Assembly: GCF_000425025.1 (NCBI RefSeq)
Contig: NZ_AUKZ01000008.1
Span: 16,988 to 80,987 of the forward strand
Source: Streptococcus castoreus DSM 17536
GTDB lineage: Bacteria > Bacillota > Bacilli > Lactobacillales > Streptococcaceae
Length of the DNA: 64,000 nt
Reading direction: 5' to 3'
In this document: piece by piece, positions 9,056 through 20,093 of the stretch
Position numbering within the stretch: the first letter of the stretch is position 1
Layout of the letters: the number at the start of each line of letters is the position of its first letter
Position numbers and translations under genes: made by a program
The notes under the pieces: generated by a model
Seen by the model: the letters and a program-made list of their open reading frames with translations, nothing else
Told to the model about the DNA's origin: nothing
The model's database searches: none

Positions 9056-12000
9056 ATGAAAAAAGCCGGCAAATATGCCATTTTGGCAATATCAGCCGTA
9101 GTTCTTGCTCAGTCTGTCCCGGTAGTTAAGTCTGAAGGGCATTTGGCACAGTCACAGCTAGTTACAACGGTTAAATTAAATCAGGATATTTTATTGTTTG
9201 AGGAAATTGGACCTTATGCGGATAATTCAGTCGGGAAACAATACTATAAAAATATTGAAAAGATTATCATTGATAAAGAGACCTATGTAAAAAGTTTAGA
9301 AGGTGACCGTCGTTTTGAGATTAATTACCAAGGAATCAAGATCAACGCTAAATTAATCAAAGATGGTAAGCATGACTTGATTATTGTTAACAAAAAAGAT
9401 GGTGGAATTTTAGTGACATTTGAAAAGAAAGGCTCAAATGTTACTTTTATTTCTGCTAAAAGTCTGGAGACCACTGATGATTTTGAAAAAGAAAGTAAAG
9501 AGGGTTCTGATAGGAAAGCAACTGAGAAACAGTTGGCTAAATCTGCTGAAAAAGTTGAAAAAATAGCTACAGGTGTCAAAGAACTATCTCTTATTACTAA
9601 GCTAGTTGAAGAAGACGGAGCGATTTTATTTCCAGAAATTGACCGCTATTCTGATAACAAACAAATTAAGGCTTTAACCCAACAAATCACGCAAATTAAA
9701 GTCAATGACACACTTTATCAGGATTTGATTTCAGATCCTGTTAAGGATACTTCAGGATGGGTTTCCAATATGAAAGGGCTCTACCTTGGGGCAAAAGCGT
9801 TTAAAGAGGGGGATAATACCATTGTCATATCATCAAAAGGTTTTGAAGACATTACAATTACGGTTAATAGAAAAGCCGGCAAATACCAGTTTGTATCTGC
9901 CAAGCAAAAACAAGGCAAAGATCTTGAAGGGGAAAGCAGTGTCATTCATTCACTTGAAAAGGCTATCAAAGAAGCAGATGCTATTATTGCTAAGGAGACA
10001 AATAAAAGCTTAGTCAAAGAGTTATCTGAAAAATTACAAGTTATCAAGGAGTCTTACCGTGATGTTAAAGAAGAACGCTTGTTGAAAGAGGCTTATCGTC
10101 TCTTGATGGATACCATCAAAGCTTACCAATCAGCCGACTTATCAATCACAAACCTAGCGGCAGGCACTTATACCCTAACGTTTAAAGCAAACAAGGAAAA
10201 CACAGAAGAAACATCAATGCTTCAAGGTGCTTTTGATAAAAAAGTTAAATTGGTCGTTAAAGAAGATGGCAAGATGGAAATTTCCATGCTTAATACAGCG
10301 CTAGGGGAATTCTTGATTGATTTTTCAGTTGAAAGTAAAGGGAAGTTCCCGACCTCTGTCCGCCGTCAAATTGGTAAGCGTAACATTAATAATCATTATC
10401 TCCGAAGTGAATTCACCATGCCCATTGAAGATTTGGATCAGCTGCACAAGGGTGGGGTTTTAGTATCTGCTATGGGTGGTCAAGAAAGTGACTTGCATCG
10501 TTATGAAAAGTATACCAAGCTGGATATGACTTTTGCCAAAAAAGTGACCAAAGATTGGACAGGTTATCAAGCGGAAATTGATGATAAGGAAAAAGGGGTT
10601 GGTTCAGAACGTCTTGAGAAAGTTTTGGTTAAACTTGGCAAAGATTTAAATGGGGATGGCAAAATGTCTCCAGATGAATTGGCACAATTATCTGGGGAAT
10701 TGCATCTTGATCATTATGATTTGACAGACATTTCTCTGTTAAAATATGCGAAAAATGTGACGGAATTACATCTAGAGGGCAATCACATCTCGGATATTCC
10801 CAAAGAGACTTTTAGCCAAATGAAAGTTCTTCGATTCTTGAACTTGAGAAATAATGACTTGACGCACTTGGATAAGGAGTGCTTTGCTCATAATAGCCAA
10901 TTAAGAGAATTGTATTTGTCAAGTAACTTTATGCCAACCTTGGAAAAGGGGATTTTTAAAGAACTGAGCCAGCTGACTCAACTAGATCTCTCTAAGAACC
11001 GTCTTACGACCATTAGTGATGGGGTGTTTACAGGACTTTCTCAGGTTACATCACTTGGTTTAGCAGAAAATAATCTAGAAGAAATTTCTGAAGCAGCTTT
11101 GTTACCGTTAAAATCACTTAATTTTATCGACCTGTCAGAAAACCGTCTGTCCTTGTTGCCAAAATCCCTAGGTGACTTAAACAAGTTAAGGACTATTGTT
11201 GCGAGCCATAATCAGATTGTCAGCATTGATAATGTTGCCTTTAGTCAACTGCCAGAGTTGGCGACAGTGGATCTGGCAACGAATGAAATTTCAAAGCTTC
11301 CAAAGGATGCTTTCAAGGCAAACAAGAAGTTGGCTAAGTTAGATTTGTTCAACAATTTGCTGACCCAGGTTGATGAATCAGCATTACCAGACGTTAAAAA
11401 ACTCAATTTAGATTTGAAATTTAACCAGTTAGGTCAAATTAGTCCTAAAATAAAAGCGCTTATCGGTCAAAATAAGATAACGCCACAAAAAAATGTAGCA
11501 GGTATCAAGGCATCTCTAAATGGCTCACAAATTGCTTATCACCAAGATCTTAGCCTTTTAGACTTGTATTATTGGGAGCAAAAGACCAATTCTGTCATGG
11601 ATAAAGAAATTACCTCTACTGAGGATTATCAAAAATTCTTGAAAGAAAAGGAATCAGATACGGTTTCTTTGTTAAACGAAATGCAAGCTGATTGGAGTAT
11701 TGCTATACAACTGCAAAAGAAAACATCAGATGGTCGATATGTTACGGTTAAAGAAACGATTTTGACATCGGATCCAAAAGATCAGCTTGATGGAAACCTT
11801 GATGTTAAGGAAGAGGGGATTTATCGTGTTCGCAAATCTTTGTTAACCAAGAGAGGTGCAGCTAAGAAAGAACATGTTTACCTTGTTTCTAATGATGTGA
11901 CGGTTACAGAAACTCAGCTTGGTCATTCTGAAAAACAAGATGGTCTAGATAGACATCATCTAAAAGATGGGCTTTACTACTTAAATGCTAAACTACTGAA

Positions 12001-12850
12001 AACCGATTTAATATCAGAATCCATGTCAAACAAGGCTATTAATCATCGTGTTGCCTTGGTTGTTGAGAAAGGTATACCTTATTTAGAGGTTGAATTCAAA
12101 GCGATGGCAGTTGGTAAGTTAGTGGGTTATTTAGGGGAATTGAGTTATTTCTTGGATGGGTATCAAAGAGATTTGACAGGTAAGCCGGTTGGTCAAAAAG
12201 AAAAAGCCGAAGTTATGTCTTACTTTACAGATGCTACTGGTGCCCCTCTTGTGGATGCTTACGGGAAAAATTATCCTAGGGTTCTTCGCATGAAGTTGAT
12301 AAAACAAGCGAGAAAAGATGGGATAGTTCCTCTTCAAGTTTTTGTCCCTATCATGGATGCTATTTCTAAGGGCTCAGGTCTCCAAACGGTCTTTATGAGT
12401 CTTGATTGGCAAAGTTTGACGACAGATAAGGCTAAATTAGTAGCACCAACTGACTCTCAAAAAGAAAGTAACTCTAACTCAGCCAGTCAATCTGCCGGTA
12501 AAAATAAAGGACCAGTCACCAATGGACCATCCTTTGGCTCAGGGGCTACGAGTTTGACCGATTTATTGGCTAAGAAGCCATCAGCTAATTCTGATAAAGG
12601 AGAACTCTCTAAAAAAGGGGATACGGATAAGACGGACAAATTAAAAGCTTTAATTTCTGCGCATCAGTCATCAGGGACTGATCAAAGGTCAAAAACAGGT
12701 CTTAAGGCTAAAGCTGATGATAAGGGACGTCAAACAAGCAAATTACCAAAATTTAAGGATGGTGCCAACCGCTATCATTTGATGATTGGGCTATCCACTT
12801 TTATTATTGTAGCTGTAGGTCTAGTCCTTGGAAGAAAGAAATTATTTTAA
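9056..12850 (+). CDS. shr: Streptococcal haemoprotein receptor Shr
   Basis: Surface protein that captures haemoglobin, takes haem and hands it to Shp. The 1264 residues show a signal peptide; two related N-terminal haemoglobin-interacting modules (about 42-130 and 185-280, each with a Y-S/A-DN segment); a first NEAT domain from about 361; an EF-hand-like loop [13 protein letters not shown] near 531; leucine-rich repeats from about 568 to 790; and a second NEAT domain (about 970-1118). A Ser/Lys-rich stalk and a C-terminal membrane segment with a short basic tail follow. No LPXTG motif, so it is a membrane-anchored, wall-spanning protein. First gene of the operon; length is close to the S. pyogenes protein. 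Confidence 0.95.
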   Translation: MKKAGKYAILAISAVVLAQSVPVVKSEGHLAQSQLVTTVKLNQDILLFEEIGPYADNSVGKQYYKNIEKIIIDKETYVKSLEGDRRFEINYQGIKINAKLIKDGKHDLIIVNKKDGGILVTFEKKGSNVTFISAKSLETTDDFEKESKEGSDRKATEKQLAKSAEKVEKIATGVKELSLITKLVEEDGAILFPEIDRYSDNKQIKALTQQITQIKVNDTLYQDLISDPVKDTSGWVSNMKGLYLGAKAFKEGDNTIVISSKGFEDITITVNRKAGKYQFVSAKQKQGKDLEGESSVIHSLEKAIKEADAIIAKETNKSLVKELSEKLQVIKESYRDVKEERLLKEAYRLLMDTIKAYQSADLSITNLAAGTYTLTFKANKENTEETSMLQGAFDKKVKLVVKEDGKMEISMLNTALGEFLIDFSVESKGKFPTSVRRQIGKRNINNHYLRSEFTMPIEDLDQLHKGGVLVSAMGGQESDLHRYEKYTKLDMTFAKKVTKDWTGYQAEIDDKEKGVGSERLEKVLVKLGKDLNGDGKMSPDELAQLSGELHLDHYDLTDISLLKYAKNVTELHLEGNHISDIPKETFSQMKVLRFLNLRNNDLTHLDKECFAHNSQLRELYLSSNFMPTLEKGIFKELSQLTQLDLSKNRLTTISDGVFTGLSQVTSLGLAENNLEEISEAALLPLKSLNFIDLSENRLSLLPKSLGDLNKLRTIVASHNQIVSIDNVAFSQLPELATVDLATNEISKLPKDAFKANKKLAKLDLFNNLLTQVDESALPDVKKLNLDLKFNQLGQISPKIKALIGQNKITPQKNVAGIKASLNGSQIAYHQDLSLLDLYYWEQKTNSVMDKEITSTEDYQKFLKEKESDTVSLLNEMQADWSIAIQLQKKTSDGRYVTVKETILTSDPKDQLDGNLDVKEEGIYRVRKSLLTKRGAAKKEHVYLVSNDVTVTETQLGHSEKQDGLDRHHLKDGLYYLNAKLLKTDLISESMSNKAINHRVALVVEKGIPYLEVEFKAMAVGKLVGYLGELSYFLDGYQRDLTGKPVGQKEKAEVMSYFTDATGAPLVDAYGKNYPRVLRMKLIKQARKDGIVPLQVFVPIMDAISKGSGLQTVFMSLDWQSLTTDKAKLVAPTDSQKESNSNSASQSAGKNKGPVTNGPSFGSGATSLTDLLAKKPSANSDKGELSKKGDTDKTDKLKALISAHQSSGTDQRSKTGLKAKADDKGRQTSKLPKFKDGANRYHLMIGLSTFIIVAVGLVLGRKKLF

Positions 12851-12910
12851 CGAGAACTTTGTTAGCATTCAAACAGATTATGAAAGAAAATAGCTGACAA
12901 CAGGCAAAAA

Positions 12911-12930
12911 CATGCCTATTTCTGACATGC
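12911..12930 (+). other. Small hairpin between shr and shp
   Basis: AGGCA and TGCCT flank a 6-nt A-rich loop, followed by a weak T stretch. It is too short for a confident terminator but may lower transcription into shp. The rest of the 229-bp gap shows no ORF. Confidence 0.3.
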
Positions 12931-13079
12931 TGCAAAGTTTGATTTGGAGCAGTTGGAAGATAGGTGTGTTTTTCGCGTGTATAAGGTTATTCGATGGGCA
13001 GGAGTTTCAGTAATTAAGTGCTGTCCATTAGAGTAGATTGGTCTATTGAAAGATAAAAAACAGAAAATAAGAGGAAGAT

Positions 13080-13955
13080 ATGACAAAGGCAGTAATAAAA
13101 CAAATTCTGCAAGGGGTAGGCTTAGCAGTTCTATGTTTTTCGGTGATGGTAGGGCAAGTCTATGCGGATAGTGGAAAAATTTATAGCTGTTTGATTCAAA
13201 GGGATTATCGTCACCCTATTTCCGTTCAAATTGAAGACAGTGGCGGTCAGAATGCATTTGAAATTGGTCAGGGAATGGTGGAAGGAACGGTCCATGGTAA
13301 TGGCATGTTAGAGGTTTCTGATTCGGGAAATATGGTCTTGACTTTTCGCATGCGTTTGGCGGATTTTTCAGGAAATTATCATTTTTGGGTGCAACCTGGA
13401 GGAAGAGGTGATTTTCAACCAATCTCTTATAGCGTTACTCACCTTGGTTCGGATTCTAATGGAACTACCAAAGATATTTCCATTAGCCTATCGGATGTGA
13501 ATACCGTTATTCGAGGCACCATGTTTGTTGAGCCGATGGGGAGAGAAGTTGTTTTTTATTTATCTCTTGCTGGGCTTGAAGAAGGGTATACAGGTGATAT
13601 GCTACCTCAACTTGTGACTGAGGAGGGGAAATTGCAAGGAACTGTAAATAAGGAAGTTGTCAATGGTGGAGTAATTGATGATAAGAAGGATACGGACCAG
13701 GAAACAACAAAAAAACAAGCCGATAAATTAATCTCAAAATCAACGGAGAAATCTAGTCAGTTCGCTAAAAAGATTAATGGTAAGAATGCTTCTAAACTTG
13801 GATTGACAACCTCTCTAGGACAAAAAAAGAAGGTGATCCAAAAGAATAACCAAGTGCCGGTTATGAGTTACTATCTTCCAACCCTCCTATTACTGTCCTT
13901 AGGAGCAATCTTATATGTCAAGAAAAAGAGAAAAAAAGATGACAAAACGATGTAA
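13080..13955 (+). CDS. shp: Haem-binding cell-surface protein Shp
   Basis: Intermediate haem carrier that receives haem from Shr and passes it to HtsA. The 291-residue protein has a signal peptide (to about residue 29, VYADS), one NEAT-type beta domain (about 30-175), a Lys/Ser/Thr-rich stalk and a C-terminal hydrophobic anchor followed by a basic tail (YVKKKRKKD). Like Shr it lacks LPXTG. The start has AGAGGAAG just upstream. Its 3' end overlaps the start of htsA by 17 bp. Confidence 0.93.
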   Translation: MTKAVIKQILQGVGLAVLCFSVMVGQVYADSGKIYSCLIQRDYRHPISVQIEDSGGQNAFEIGQGMVEGTVHGNGMLEVSDSGNMVLTFRMRLADFSGNYHFWVQPGGRGDFQPISYSVTHLGSDSNGTTKDISISLSDVNTVIRGTMFVEPMGREVVFYLSLAGLEEGYTGDMLPQLVTEEGKLQGTVNKEVVNGGVIDDKKDTDQETTKKQADKLISKSTEKSSQFAKKINGKNASKLGLTTSLGQKKKVIQKNNQVPVMSYYLPTLLLLSLGAILYVKKKRKKDDKTM

Positions 13956-14823
13956 ATTGATTGGCTTAGTGTTGGTGACGATGTTTTTGACAGCTTGTGT
14001 TAATCAACACCCGAAAGCTGTGAAACAGGCTCATAAAGAAAGAATTGTAGCGACTTCTGTTGCAGTAGCTGAGATTTGTGACCGTTTAAACTTAGACTTG
14101 GTTGGGGTGTGTGACAGTAAACGTTATACCTTGCCCAAGCGTTACGACGGTGTGAAACGGGTGGGATTGCCAATGAATCCAGATATGGAAGTGGTGGCTT
14201 CTTTGAAACCGACTTGGATTTTGAGTCCAAATTCCTTGCAAGAGGATCTGGAGCCGAAGTACCAGCGATTAAACACAGAATATGGTTTTTTGAATTTAAG
14301 AAGCGTTGAAGGGCTATATCAATCTATTGATGATTTAGGGAAACTCTTTCATCGTCAAAAAGAGGCAGAGCAATTACAGCAAGAGTACCGAGATTTCTAT
14401 CGAACTTTTCAAGTGAAACGCCAGAGGAAGAAAAAACCAAAAGTGCTAATGTTGATGGGGTTACCAGGGAGTTATTTGACAGCCACCAATCAATCCTATA
14501 TTGGCAATCTCTTGGAATTGGCAGGAGGTGAAAATGTTTACCATTCGGATGATAAAGAATTTTTGCCCGCTAATCCTGAAGACATGCTGGTAAAAGAGCC
14601 AGATCTTATTTTACGCACAGCACATGCGATTCCGGATAAGGTCAAAACGATGTTTGATAAGGAATTTGCTGAAAATGCGATTTGGAAACATTTTGAAGCG
14701 GTTAAAAAAGGTAAGGTCTATGACTTAGACAGTGATCTTTTTGGAATGAGTGCTAAATTGAATTATCAAGAAGCCTTAATCACTTTGGCTAAGTTCTTTG
14801 ATCAGGTAGGAGATGACAAGTAA
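13939..14823 (+). CDS. htsA: Haem-binding lipoprotein of the Hts/Sia ABC transporter
   Basis: Substrate-binding lipoprotein that accepts haem from Shp and delivers it to HtsBC. The 294-residue reading has a basic N-terminus, hydrophobic stretch and lipobox LTAC near residue 20, followed by a class III (helical-backbone) binding-protein fold of the FecB/BtuF type. ATG at 13939 gives the expected lipoprotein length. An in-frame ATG at 13915, preceded by AGGAG at about 10 nt, would add eight charged residues and cannot be excluded. Also named siaA. Confidence 0.92.
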   Translation: MTKRCKLIGLVLVTMFLTACVNQHPKAVKQAHKERIVATSVAVAEICDRLNLDLVGVCDSKRYTLPKRYDGVKRVGLPMNPDMEVVASLKPTWILSPNSLQEDLEPKYQRLNTEYGFLNLRSVEGLYQSIDDLGKLFHRQKEAEQLQQEYRDFYRTFQVKRQRKKKPKVLMLMGLPGSYLTATNQSYIGNLLELAGGENVYHSDDKEFLPANPEDMLVKEPDLILRTAHAIPDKVKTMFDKEFAENAIWKHFEAVKKGKVYDLDSDLFGMSAKLNYQEALITLAKFFDQVGDDK

Positions 14824-14824
14824 G

Positions 14825-15847
14825 ATGACACAACATGATTTTAGAAGTGACTACGTTTTATTAGCCAAAAAGCGCTTAAAAAGAAAACTCTGTGTCATCT
14901 TTTTGGTGTGTGCCTTAATCACCTTGATTGGGCTAGCCCTTTCTATTGGAGGGTTATCTGTATCTTATCCAGCTATTATCAAGGGTTTGTTTATTGCCTA
15001 TGATCCTCAAGTTGCTCTCATTTATGATTTGCGGTTCCCAAGAATAGTCATTGCTTTATTGGCAGGGGCTGGGTTATCTGTTTCCGGTGTTATTTTTCAA
15101 GCTGTTTTGAAAAGTCCAATTTCTGATCCGGCTATTATCGGTGTTTGTAGTGGTGCCAGTTTTATGGTTTTATTATCCAGTCTGTTATTTCCCCAACTAC
15201 TTCTTTATGGACCGATCTTATCTTTTTGGGGAGGTTGTGTTTCTTTTTTCTTGATTTATGGTCTGGCTTGGAAAAAAGGTCTAAAGCCTATCCGAATTAT
15301 TTTGACCGGCATTGCCATTAATGCCTTATTTATGGGGCTATCGAATGCGTTAACCAGTTTTTCAGTTGCGACTAGTCCAGTGGTCAAGACATTACTTACA
15401 GGAAACATTAGCCAAAAGACATGGGCAGATGTTAGTGTCTTGCTTCCTTATACTTTACTGGGCTTATTTTTAGCTCTGCTATTTTCTCAAAAATGCGATA
15501 TGCTATTATTAGATGATAAGGTGATTCGTAATTTGGGAATTGACAGTAATTCATTACGTTTAGGCTTGTCTTTGGTAGCTGTTTTATTGGCATCTGTTGC
15601 GACATCTGTTGTGGGAGTGGTTTCTTTTTTGGGATTGATTGTGCCTCATATCGGTCGTTTGCTCGTTGGCAATAAACATCAGCTGTTGATTCCATTCTCA
15701 GCGCTTTTGGGAGCCTTTGTTTTCTTGCTAGCTGATACGTTAGGAAGACATCTCGCTTATCCCTTAGAAATCAGCCCTGCGATTATCATGAGTGTTGTAG
15801 GTGGTCCTTACTTTATTTACCTGTTAAGGAGGTCTGAACTCATATGA
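14825..15847 (+). CDS. htsB: Haem ABC transporter permease (FecCD family)
   Basis: Membrane subunit of the haem importer. The 340-residue protein is strongly hydrophobic with about nine or ten segments and the FecCD signatures LAGAGLSVSGVIFQ and GLIVPHIGR (the ATPase-coupling region). The start at 14825 follows the htsA stop by one base; an in-frame ATG at 14813 sits directly against the AGGAG site and so is less likely. It overlaps htsC by 4 bp. Also named siaB. Confidence 0.93.
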   Translation: MTQHDFRSDYVLLAKKRLKRKLCVIFLVCALITLIGLALSIGGLSVSYPAIIKGLFIAYDPQVALIYDLRFPRIVIALLAGAGLSVSGVIFQAVLKSPISDPAIIGVCSGASFMVLLSSLLFPQLLLYGPILSFWGGCVSFFLIYGLAWKKGLKPIRIILTGIAINALFMGLSNALTSFSVATSPVVKTLLTGNISQKTWADVSVLLPYTLLGLFLALLFSQKCDMLLLDDKVIRNLGIDSNSLRLGLSLVAVLLASVATSVVGVVSFLGLIVPHIGRLLVGNKHQLLIPFSALLGAFVFLLADTLGRHLAYPLEISPAIIMSVVGGPYFIYLLRRSELI

Positions 15848-16632
15848 CAACAAAAACAGCTCTGATTACTGTTCAAAACCTTACTTTTGGTTATGGGAAA
15901 CATCTGGTTTTGAGGGACTTGAATTTTATAATTCCAAAAGGGAAAATCACTACTATTATGGGTGCTAACGGCAGTGGCAAGTCAACTCTATTAGATCTAC
16001 TAACCAAGAATGCACCTTTAAAGCAAGGTCAGATTTGGTTTGGACCAGAAAAATTGACCAATATCTCCTTGAAAGCTTTTGCCAAAAAGGTAGCAGTGGT
16101 GCATCAGTACCATCAGGAGGTTGAAGGTATGCTAGTTGGTGATTTGATAGCGATGGCAAGAATGGCGAACCGTTCTTTTTGGGAACCGAGCTGCCAAGAA
16201 GATGAAGAAAAGATTGCTTGGGCACTAGATGTAACTGCTCTAGGTGCTTATGTTTACCGAGAAATACAAGACTTATCGGGTGGTGAAAAACAACGGGTTT
16301 GGATTGCCATGGCGCTTGTCCAACAAACAGATATTTTGATGTTGGACGAACCAACGACCTATTTAGACATTAACTACCAGTTGGAGATTCTCAAATTAAT
16401 TAAAACCATCAATCAAAAATTAGGATTGACAATTGTTTTGGTTTTACATGATATTAATCAAGCCTTGGCTATTTCGGACCAGCTTATTGGTTTAAAAGAT
16501 GGGAAAATATATGCCCAAGGACAGCCGACAGAAGTGCTAAATCAAGGGTTTATCCAAGCTGTTTTGGGCGTTGATTTACCTTTGGTTGAGAAAGATGGTA
16601 AACATTTTGTCATCACATCATTAATCACTTGA
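15844..16632 (+). CDS. htsC: Haem ABC transporter ATP-binding protein
   Basis: ATPase of the haem importer. The 262 residues hold Walker A GANGSGKST (about 40), the signature LSGGEKQRV, Walker B ILMLDEPTTYLD and an H-loop LVLHDIN, all intact. FepC/BtuD-type length. GGAGG precedes the start by about 10 nt within htsB, and the ATGA overlap implies coupling. Also named siaC. Confidence 0.94.
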   Translation: MTTKTALITVQNLTFGYGKHLVLRDLNFIIPKGKITTIMGANGSGKSTLLDLLTKNAPLKQGQIWFGPEKLTNISLKAFAKKVAVVHQYHQEVEGMLVGDLIAMARMANRSFWEPSCQEDEEKIAWALDVTALGAYVYREIQDLSGGEKQRVWIAMALVQQTDILMLDEPTTYLDINYQLEILKLIKTINQKLGLTIVLVLHDINQALAISDQLIGLKDGKIYAQGQPTEVLNQGFIQAVLGVDLPLVEKDGKHFVITSLIT

Positions 16633-16675
16633 TCGAATCATTTTAGAAATTAAGAGGGGAGATAGACTAACCTAT

Positions 16676-18436
16676 ATGAAAGAAACAAGAGATAATATCT
16701 CAAGAGAGAAAAAGAAAAAACTCTTGAAGCGATTACGAGAACGAATTGCCCCGAAGCGTTTTTTGCTTTACCTATCAGCCTTTTTGTCTTGGCTACAGTT
16801 TTTAATGAGAATTATTAGTTTTTACCTTATTGCCAAAGCCTTCTCAGCTTTTATTGCAGGGCAGCTTATCTCGTTGGGGTCTCTAGTTGGCTTGCTTTTA
16901 CTTTTAAATGTGATCGGTTTTGCTCTTGCAATTTTAGCAAAACAGTTTCAAGGGATTGCTTCCCAATTCGCAAGAGATTCGCTAAAGCAATCTTTCTTTG
17001 ACGCTTTTATTGCCTTGGATGGGCAGTTTGATACAGAATCAAGTAGTGCTGATATTTTAACCGTTGCCTCACAAGGCATTGATAGCCTAGATGTTTACTA
17101 TTCTTATTACTTATCTTTGGCGATGAGAACCAAATGGAACTGCTTGACAGCCTTGCTATTAGTATTTTTGATTTATCCTTTGGCAGGCGTGGTTTTTCTG
17201 TTAGTTTTGCCGTTAATTCCCATGTCAATAATAGCCATGCAAAAACGGTCTAAGAAAATCATGACCCATTATTGGGCTTCCTATATGGATGTTGGAAACT
17301 TATTTATGGATGATTTAAAAGGACTTAACACCTTGTATTCTTATCAGGCTGCTGAACGGTATGAAAATCAATTTGTGGCAAAGGCAGAGAGTTTTCGTCA
17401 AGCAACGATGACCTTGCTAGGTTTTCAGTTGCAGGCGGTTGGCTACATGGATGCAGTCATGTATCTGGGAATTGGTTTGTCAGGATTTTTAGCGGTACAA
17501 GCTTTGGCGGCAGGGAGCTTATCTTTTTTTAACTTCCTTTTCTTTATTCTAATTGCTACAGAATTTTTTACTCCGATTCGTGAACAAGGATATGGCATGC
17601 ATTTGGTCATGATGACCACCAAAATGGCTGATCGTATTTTTTCCTTTTTGGATAGTGTCCAAGAGATGCAAGATGAAAGGAATCAAGAATTAAATCCTTT
17701 TGGTAGGATTGACATCAAGGAGTTATCATGTGCTTATGGAGAAAAAGTGGTGTTTGAAAATATTACGATGAGCCTGACTAGGGGGCAATTAACAGCCATT
17801 GCAGGAGTTTCAGGTCAAGGGAAAACAAGCCTTGCTCAGCTTTTATTGAAACGTCAGAAAGCTACGTGCGGGCAAATTCTTTTTGATGGGCTTGCAAGCG
17901 AAGAAATTTCTAAAGAGCGGATCAATCAGCAGGTTCTTTATGTATCGGATCAGTCCAGCTTATTAAATCGAAGCATTTATGATAATCTGAGGTTAGCGAC
18001 TAATCTTTCTAGGAAAGAATTGCTAGACTGGATTGATCAACACGGGATTTTAAGTTTTATTAATTGGCTACCAGACGGTATTGATACGCTTGTTGGAGAA
18101 AACGGAAATCTGTTGTCTCCCGGGCAAAGACAGCAGGTCATTTGTGCAAGGGCATTTCTTAGTCAACGTTCCTTGTACATTTTCGATGAAGCAACTTCTA
18201 GTTTAGATGCAGAGAATGAAAGCTTGGTTTATAATCTGTTGAATCAACTGGCTAAGAAAGCTATTGTAATTGTCATCACTCACAAAATGTCTCGATTAAA
18301 AGGAGTTGATCAGGTACTCTTTTTAAATTCCGGACAGGCTTGTCTGGGAAGCCCTCAAGAACTTTATCGCAGTCAGCCCCCTTATCGTCAATTGGTGGAT
18401 ACACAAGTAAGATTGGAGGCAAGCATTTATGGCTAA
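16676..18436 (+). CDS. siaD: ABC exporter-type half transporter (SiaD)
   Basis: 586-residue fusion of a six-helix ABC transmembrane domain (about 25-310) and a nucleotide-binding domain (about 335-586). Walker A is GVSGQGKTS, the signature is the altered LSPGQRQQV, and Walker B is LYIFDEATSSLD. It overlaps the next gene and pairs with it as a heterodimer. The pair looks like CydDC/exporter-type half transporters. Its role in the haem operon is not settled; haem or thiol/porphyrin export is an inference. The start has GAGGGGAG about 16 nt upstream, so initiation may be weak. Confidence 0.85.
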   Translation: MKETRDNISREKKKKLLKRLRERIAPKRFLLYLSAFLSWLQFLMRIISFYLIAKAFSAFIAGQLISLGSLVGLLLLLNVIGFALAILAKQFQGIASQFARDSLKQSFFDAFIALDGQFDTESSSADILTVASQGIDSLDVYYSYYLSLAMRTKWNCLTALLLVFLIYPLAGVVFLLVLPLIPMSIIAMQKRSKKIMTHYWASYMDVGNLFMDDLKGLNTLYSYQAAERYENQFVAKAESFRQATMTLLGFQLQAVGYMDAVMYLGIGLSGFLAVQALAAGSLSFFNFLFFILIATEFFTPIREQGYGMHLVMMTTKMADRIFSFLDSVQEMQDERNQELNPFGRIDIKELSCAYGEKVVFENITMSLTRGQLTAIAGVSGQGKTSLAQLLLKRQKATCGQILFDGLASEEISKERINQQVLYVSDQSSLLNRSIYDNLRLATNLSRKELLDWIDQHGILSFINWLPDGIDTLVGENGNLLSPGQRQQVICARAFLSQRSLYIFDEATSSLDAENESLVYNLLNQLAKKAIVIVITHKMSRLKGVDQVLFLNSGQACLGSPQELYRSQPPYRQLVDTQVRLEASIYG

Positions 18437-20093
18437 TCGTACAAATCATACGCTTAATTTAGTAAGACGTTTACTAAGTTTGATGAAAACCTTGTTGCCT
18501 TGGATTGCTCTTGCTGTGTGTTTTGCGGTGACGGGCTTTGTTATCACTGTAAGTATTCCGACAGGTTTAACTTATCTCGGGCTTTTAGCGTTCCAAAAAC
18601 AGCCGATTTCGTTGACTTTACTTTATGGTTTGATCGTCTTGGCTTTTCTACGAGGGCTTGTTCGCTACGGGGAACATTATTTTGGGCACTTTGTTGCTTT
18701 TCATAGTTTGGCTGCCTTTCGTCAGCTGGTTTTCAAAAAGTTAAGAGCCTTATCACCGGCTCATTTGGATCATCAAGACAGTGGGCATCTGCTCAAGATG
18801 ATTGGAGAAGATATTGAGGCACTAGAAGTGTTTTTTGCCCACACTTTGGCACCTATTTGCACAGCGATGGTATCAGCTAGTTTTATTGTTGTTTTCTTTT
18901 GGCAAAGTAGCTGGAAGCTAGCCTTACTAGCTTTATTGACATATGCATGCTTAGCTATTATTATTCCTATTTATTTTGCCAATCTTTTACAAGTGCTGCT
19001 CAAAAATCAAAATCAGGGACGAAAAGACTATCTGTCTTATTTCTTGGAGAGTTTACGTTCTGTCAAGGATCTCTTGCAATTTCAAGCCTTGGAAGAGCAA
19101 TTTCGCCTTTTAGCCACAAAGAGTAAACGCGTCAATTTTCTTGACCGTAAGGTCGCACAGGCACAATTTCTACAAATGGCATTAACCTTTTTATTGCTTG
19201 GCTTAGCTATTTTAACCTTTGCTTACCTTGTTTTTGATGGCATTCGTCAAGGGGCTCTTTCTTTTGATAACGGCTTACTTGCTTTTGTGGCTTTTACTGC
19301 TTCTTTTTCACCTTTCTTGGAATTGGGACGTTTACCTCTAGGTTTTAAACGCGCCATGAATGCTGCTAGAAATATCTTTGCACTTTTAGATGAAGAAGTG
19401 GTGGTAGATAAGGGGCAAGGGCAACTGGCTAGTTTAGAAAACATTCGTTTTGAGGAGGTGGATTTTGCTTATCCCAAGCGCCATGACCTTGTTTTTAAGG
19501 GCTTATCAGTGACATTTGAGCAAAAAGGTATTATTGGGATTCAAGGCGAATCAGGTTCTGGGAAGTCAACCTTAGTGAAATTAATCATGAAATGGTATCA
19601 TTGGAAATCTGGGAATATTTTTCTTAGTGGTGTTGATAGTCATTCTTTAAGTGCATCCGATTTACAAGCTCAGATTGCCTATGTTCCCCAAGCGGCGCAG
19701 CTCTTTCAACAAACTATTCGTGAAAACTTGACCTTTGGGCGGCAAGATATTTCAGATGAGCAGATTATGGCTTTAGCAGAATCTTGCGGCATGAAAGAAC
19801 GTCTTTTGGCTTGTGAACAGGGCTTGGATACTATTATCAAGGCTACCGATTTCTCAGCGGGTGAAGGGCAACGCTTAGAATTGATGCGGGCACTTTTAAA
19901 GAATGCTAGCTGTTACATTTTTGACGAACCAACATCCAATTTAGACTCCCTAAATGAAGCCATACTGATTGATCTCATCAAGAAACATTGTCAAGGAATG
20001 GTCTTTTTGATTTCACATAAACCATCAACACTGGCTTGTGCAGACCAACTGTTTTATTTGAAAAACGGTTTTCTTAAAGAGGTAAGGAAATGA
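18429..20093 (+). CDS. siaE: ABC exporter-type half transporter (SiaE)
   Basis: 554-residue partner of SiaD with an N-terminal transmembrane domain (about 20-300) and C-terminal ATPase domain. Walker [10 protein letters not shown] and Walker B CYIFDEPTSNLD are intact, but the signature reads FSAGEGQRL instead of LSGGQ. With the altered signature in SiaD this suggests an asymmetric transporter in which the composite ATP sites are not equivalent. It starts 8 bp inside siaD and ends overlapping siaF. Confidence 0.85.
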   Translation: MANRTNHTLNLVRRLLSLMKTLLPWIALAVCFAVTGFVITVSIPTGLTYLGLLAFQKQPISLTLLYGLIVLAFLRGLVRYGEHYFGHFVAFHSLAAFRQLVFKKLRALSPAHLDHQDSGHLLKMIGEDIEALEVFFAHTLAPICTAMVSASFIVVFFWQSSWKLALLALLTYACLAIIIPIYFANLLQVLLKNQNQGRKDYLSYFLESLRSVKDLLQFQALEEQFRLLATKSKRVNFLDRKVAQAQFLQMALTFLLLGLAILTFAYLVFDGIRQGALSFDNGLLAFVAFTASFSPFLELGRLPLGFKRAMNAARNIFALLDEEVVVDKGQGQLASLENIRFEEVDFAYPKRHDLVFKGLSVTFEQKGIIGIQGESGSGKSTLVKLIMKWYHWKSGNIFLSGVDSHSLSASDLQAQIAYVPQAAQLFQQTIRENLTFGRQDISDEQIMALAESCGMKERLLACEQGLDTIIKATDFSAGEGQRLELMRALLKNASCYIFDEPTSNLDSLNEAILIDLIKKHCQGMVFLISHKPSTLACADQLFYLKNGFLKEVRK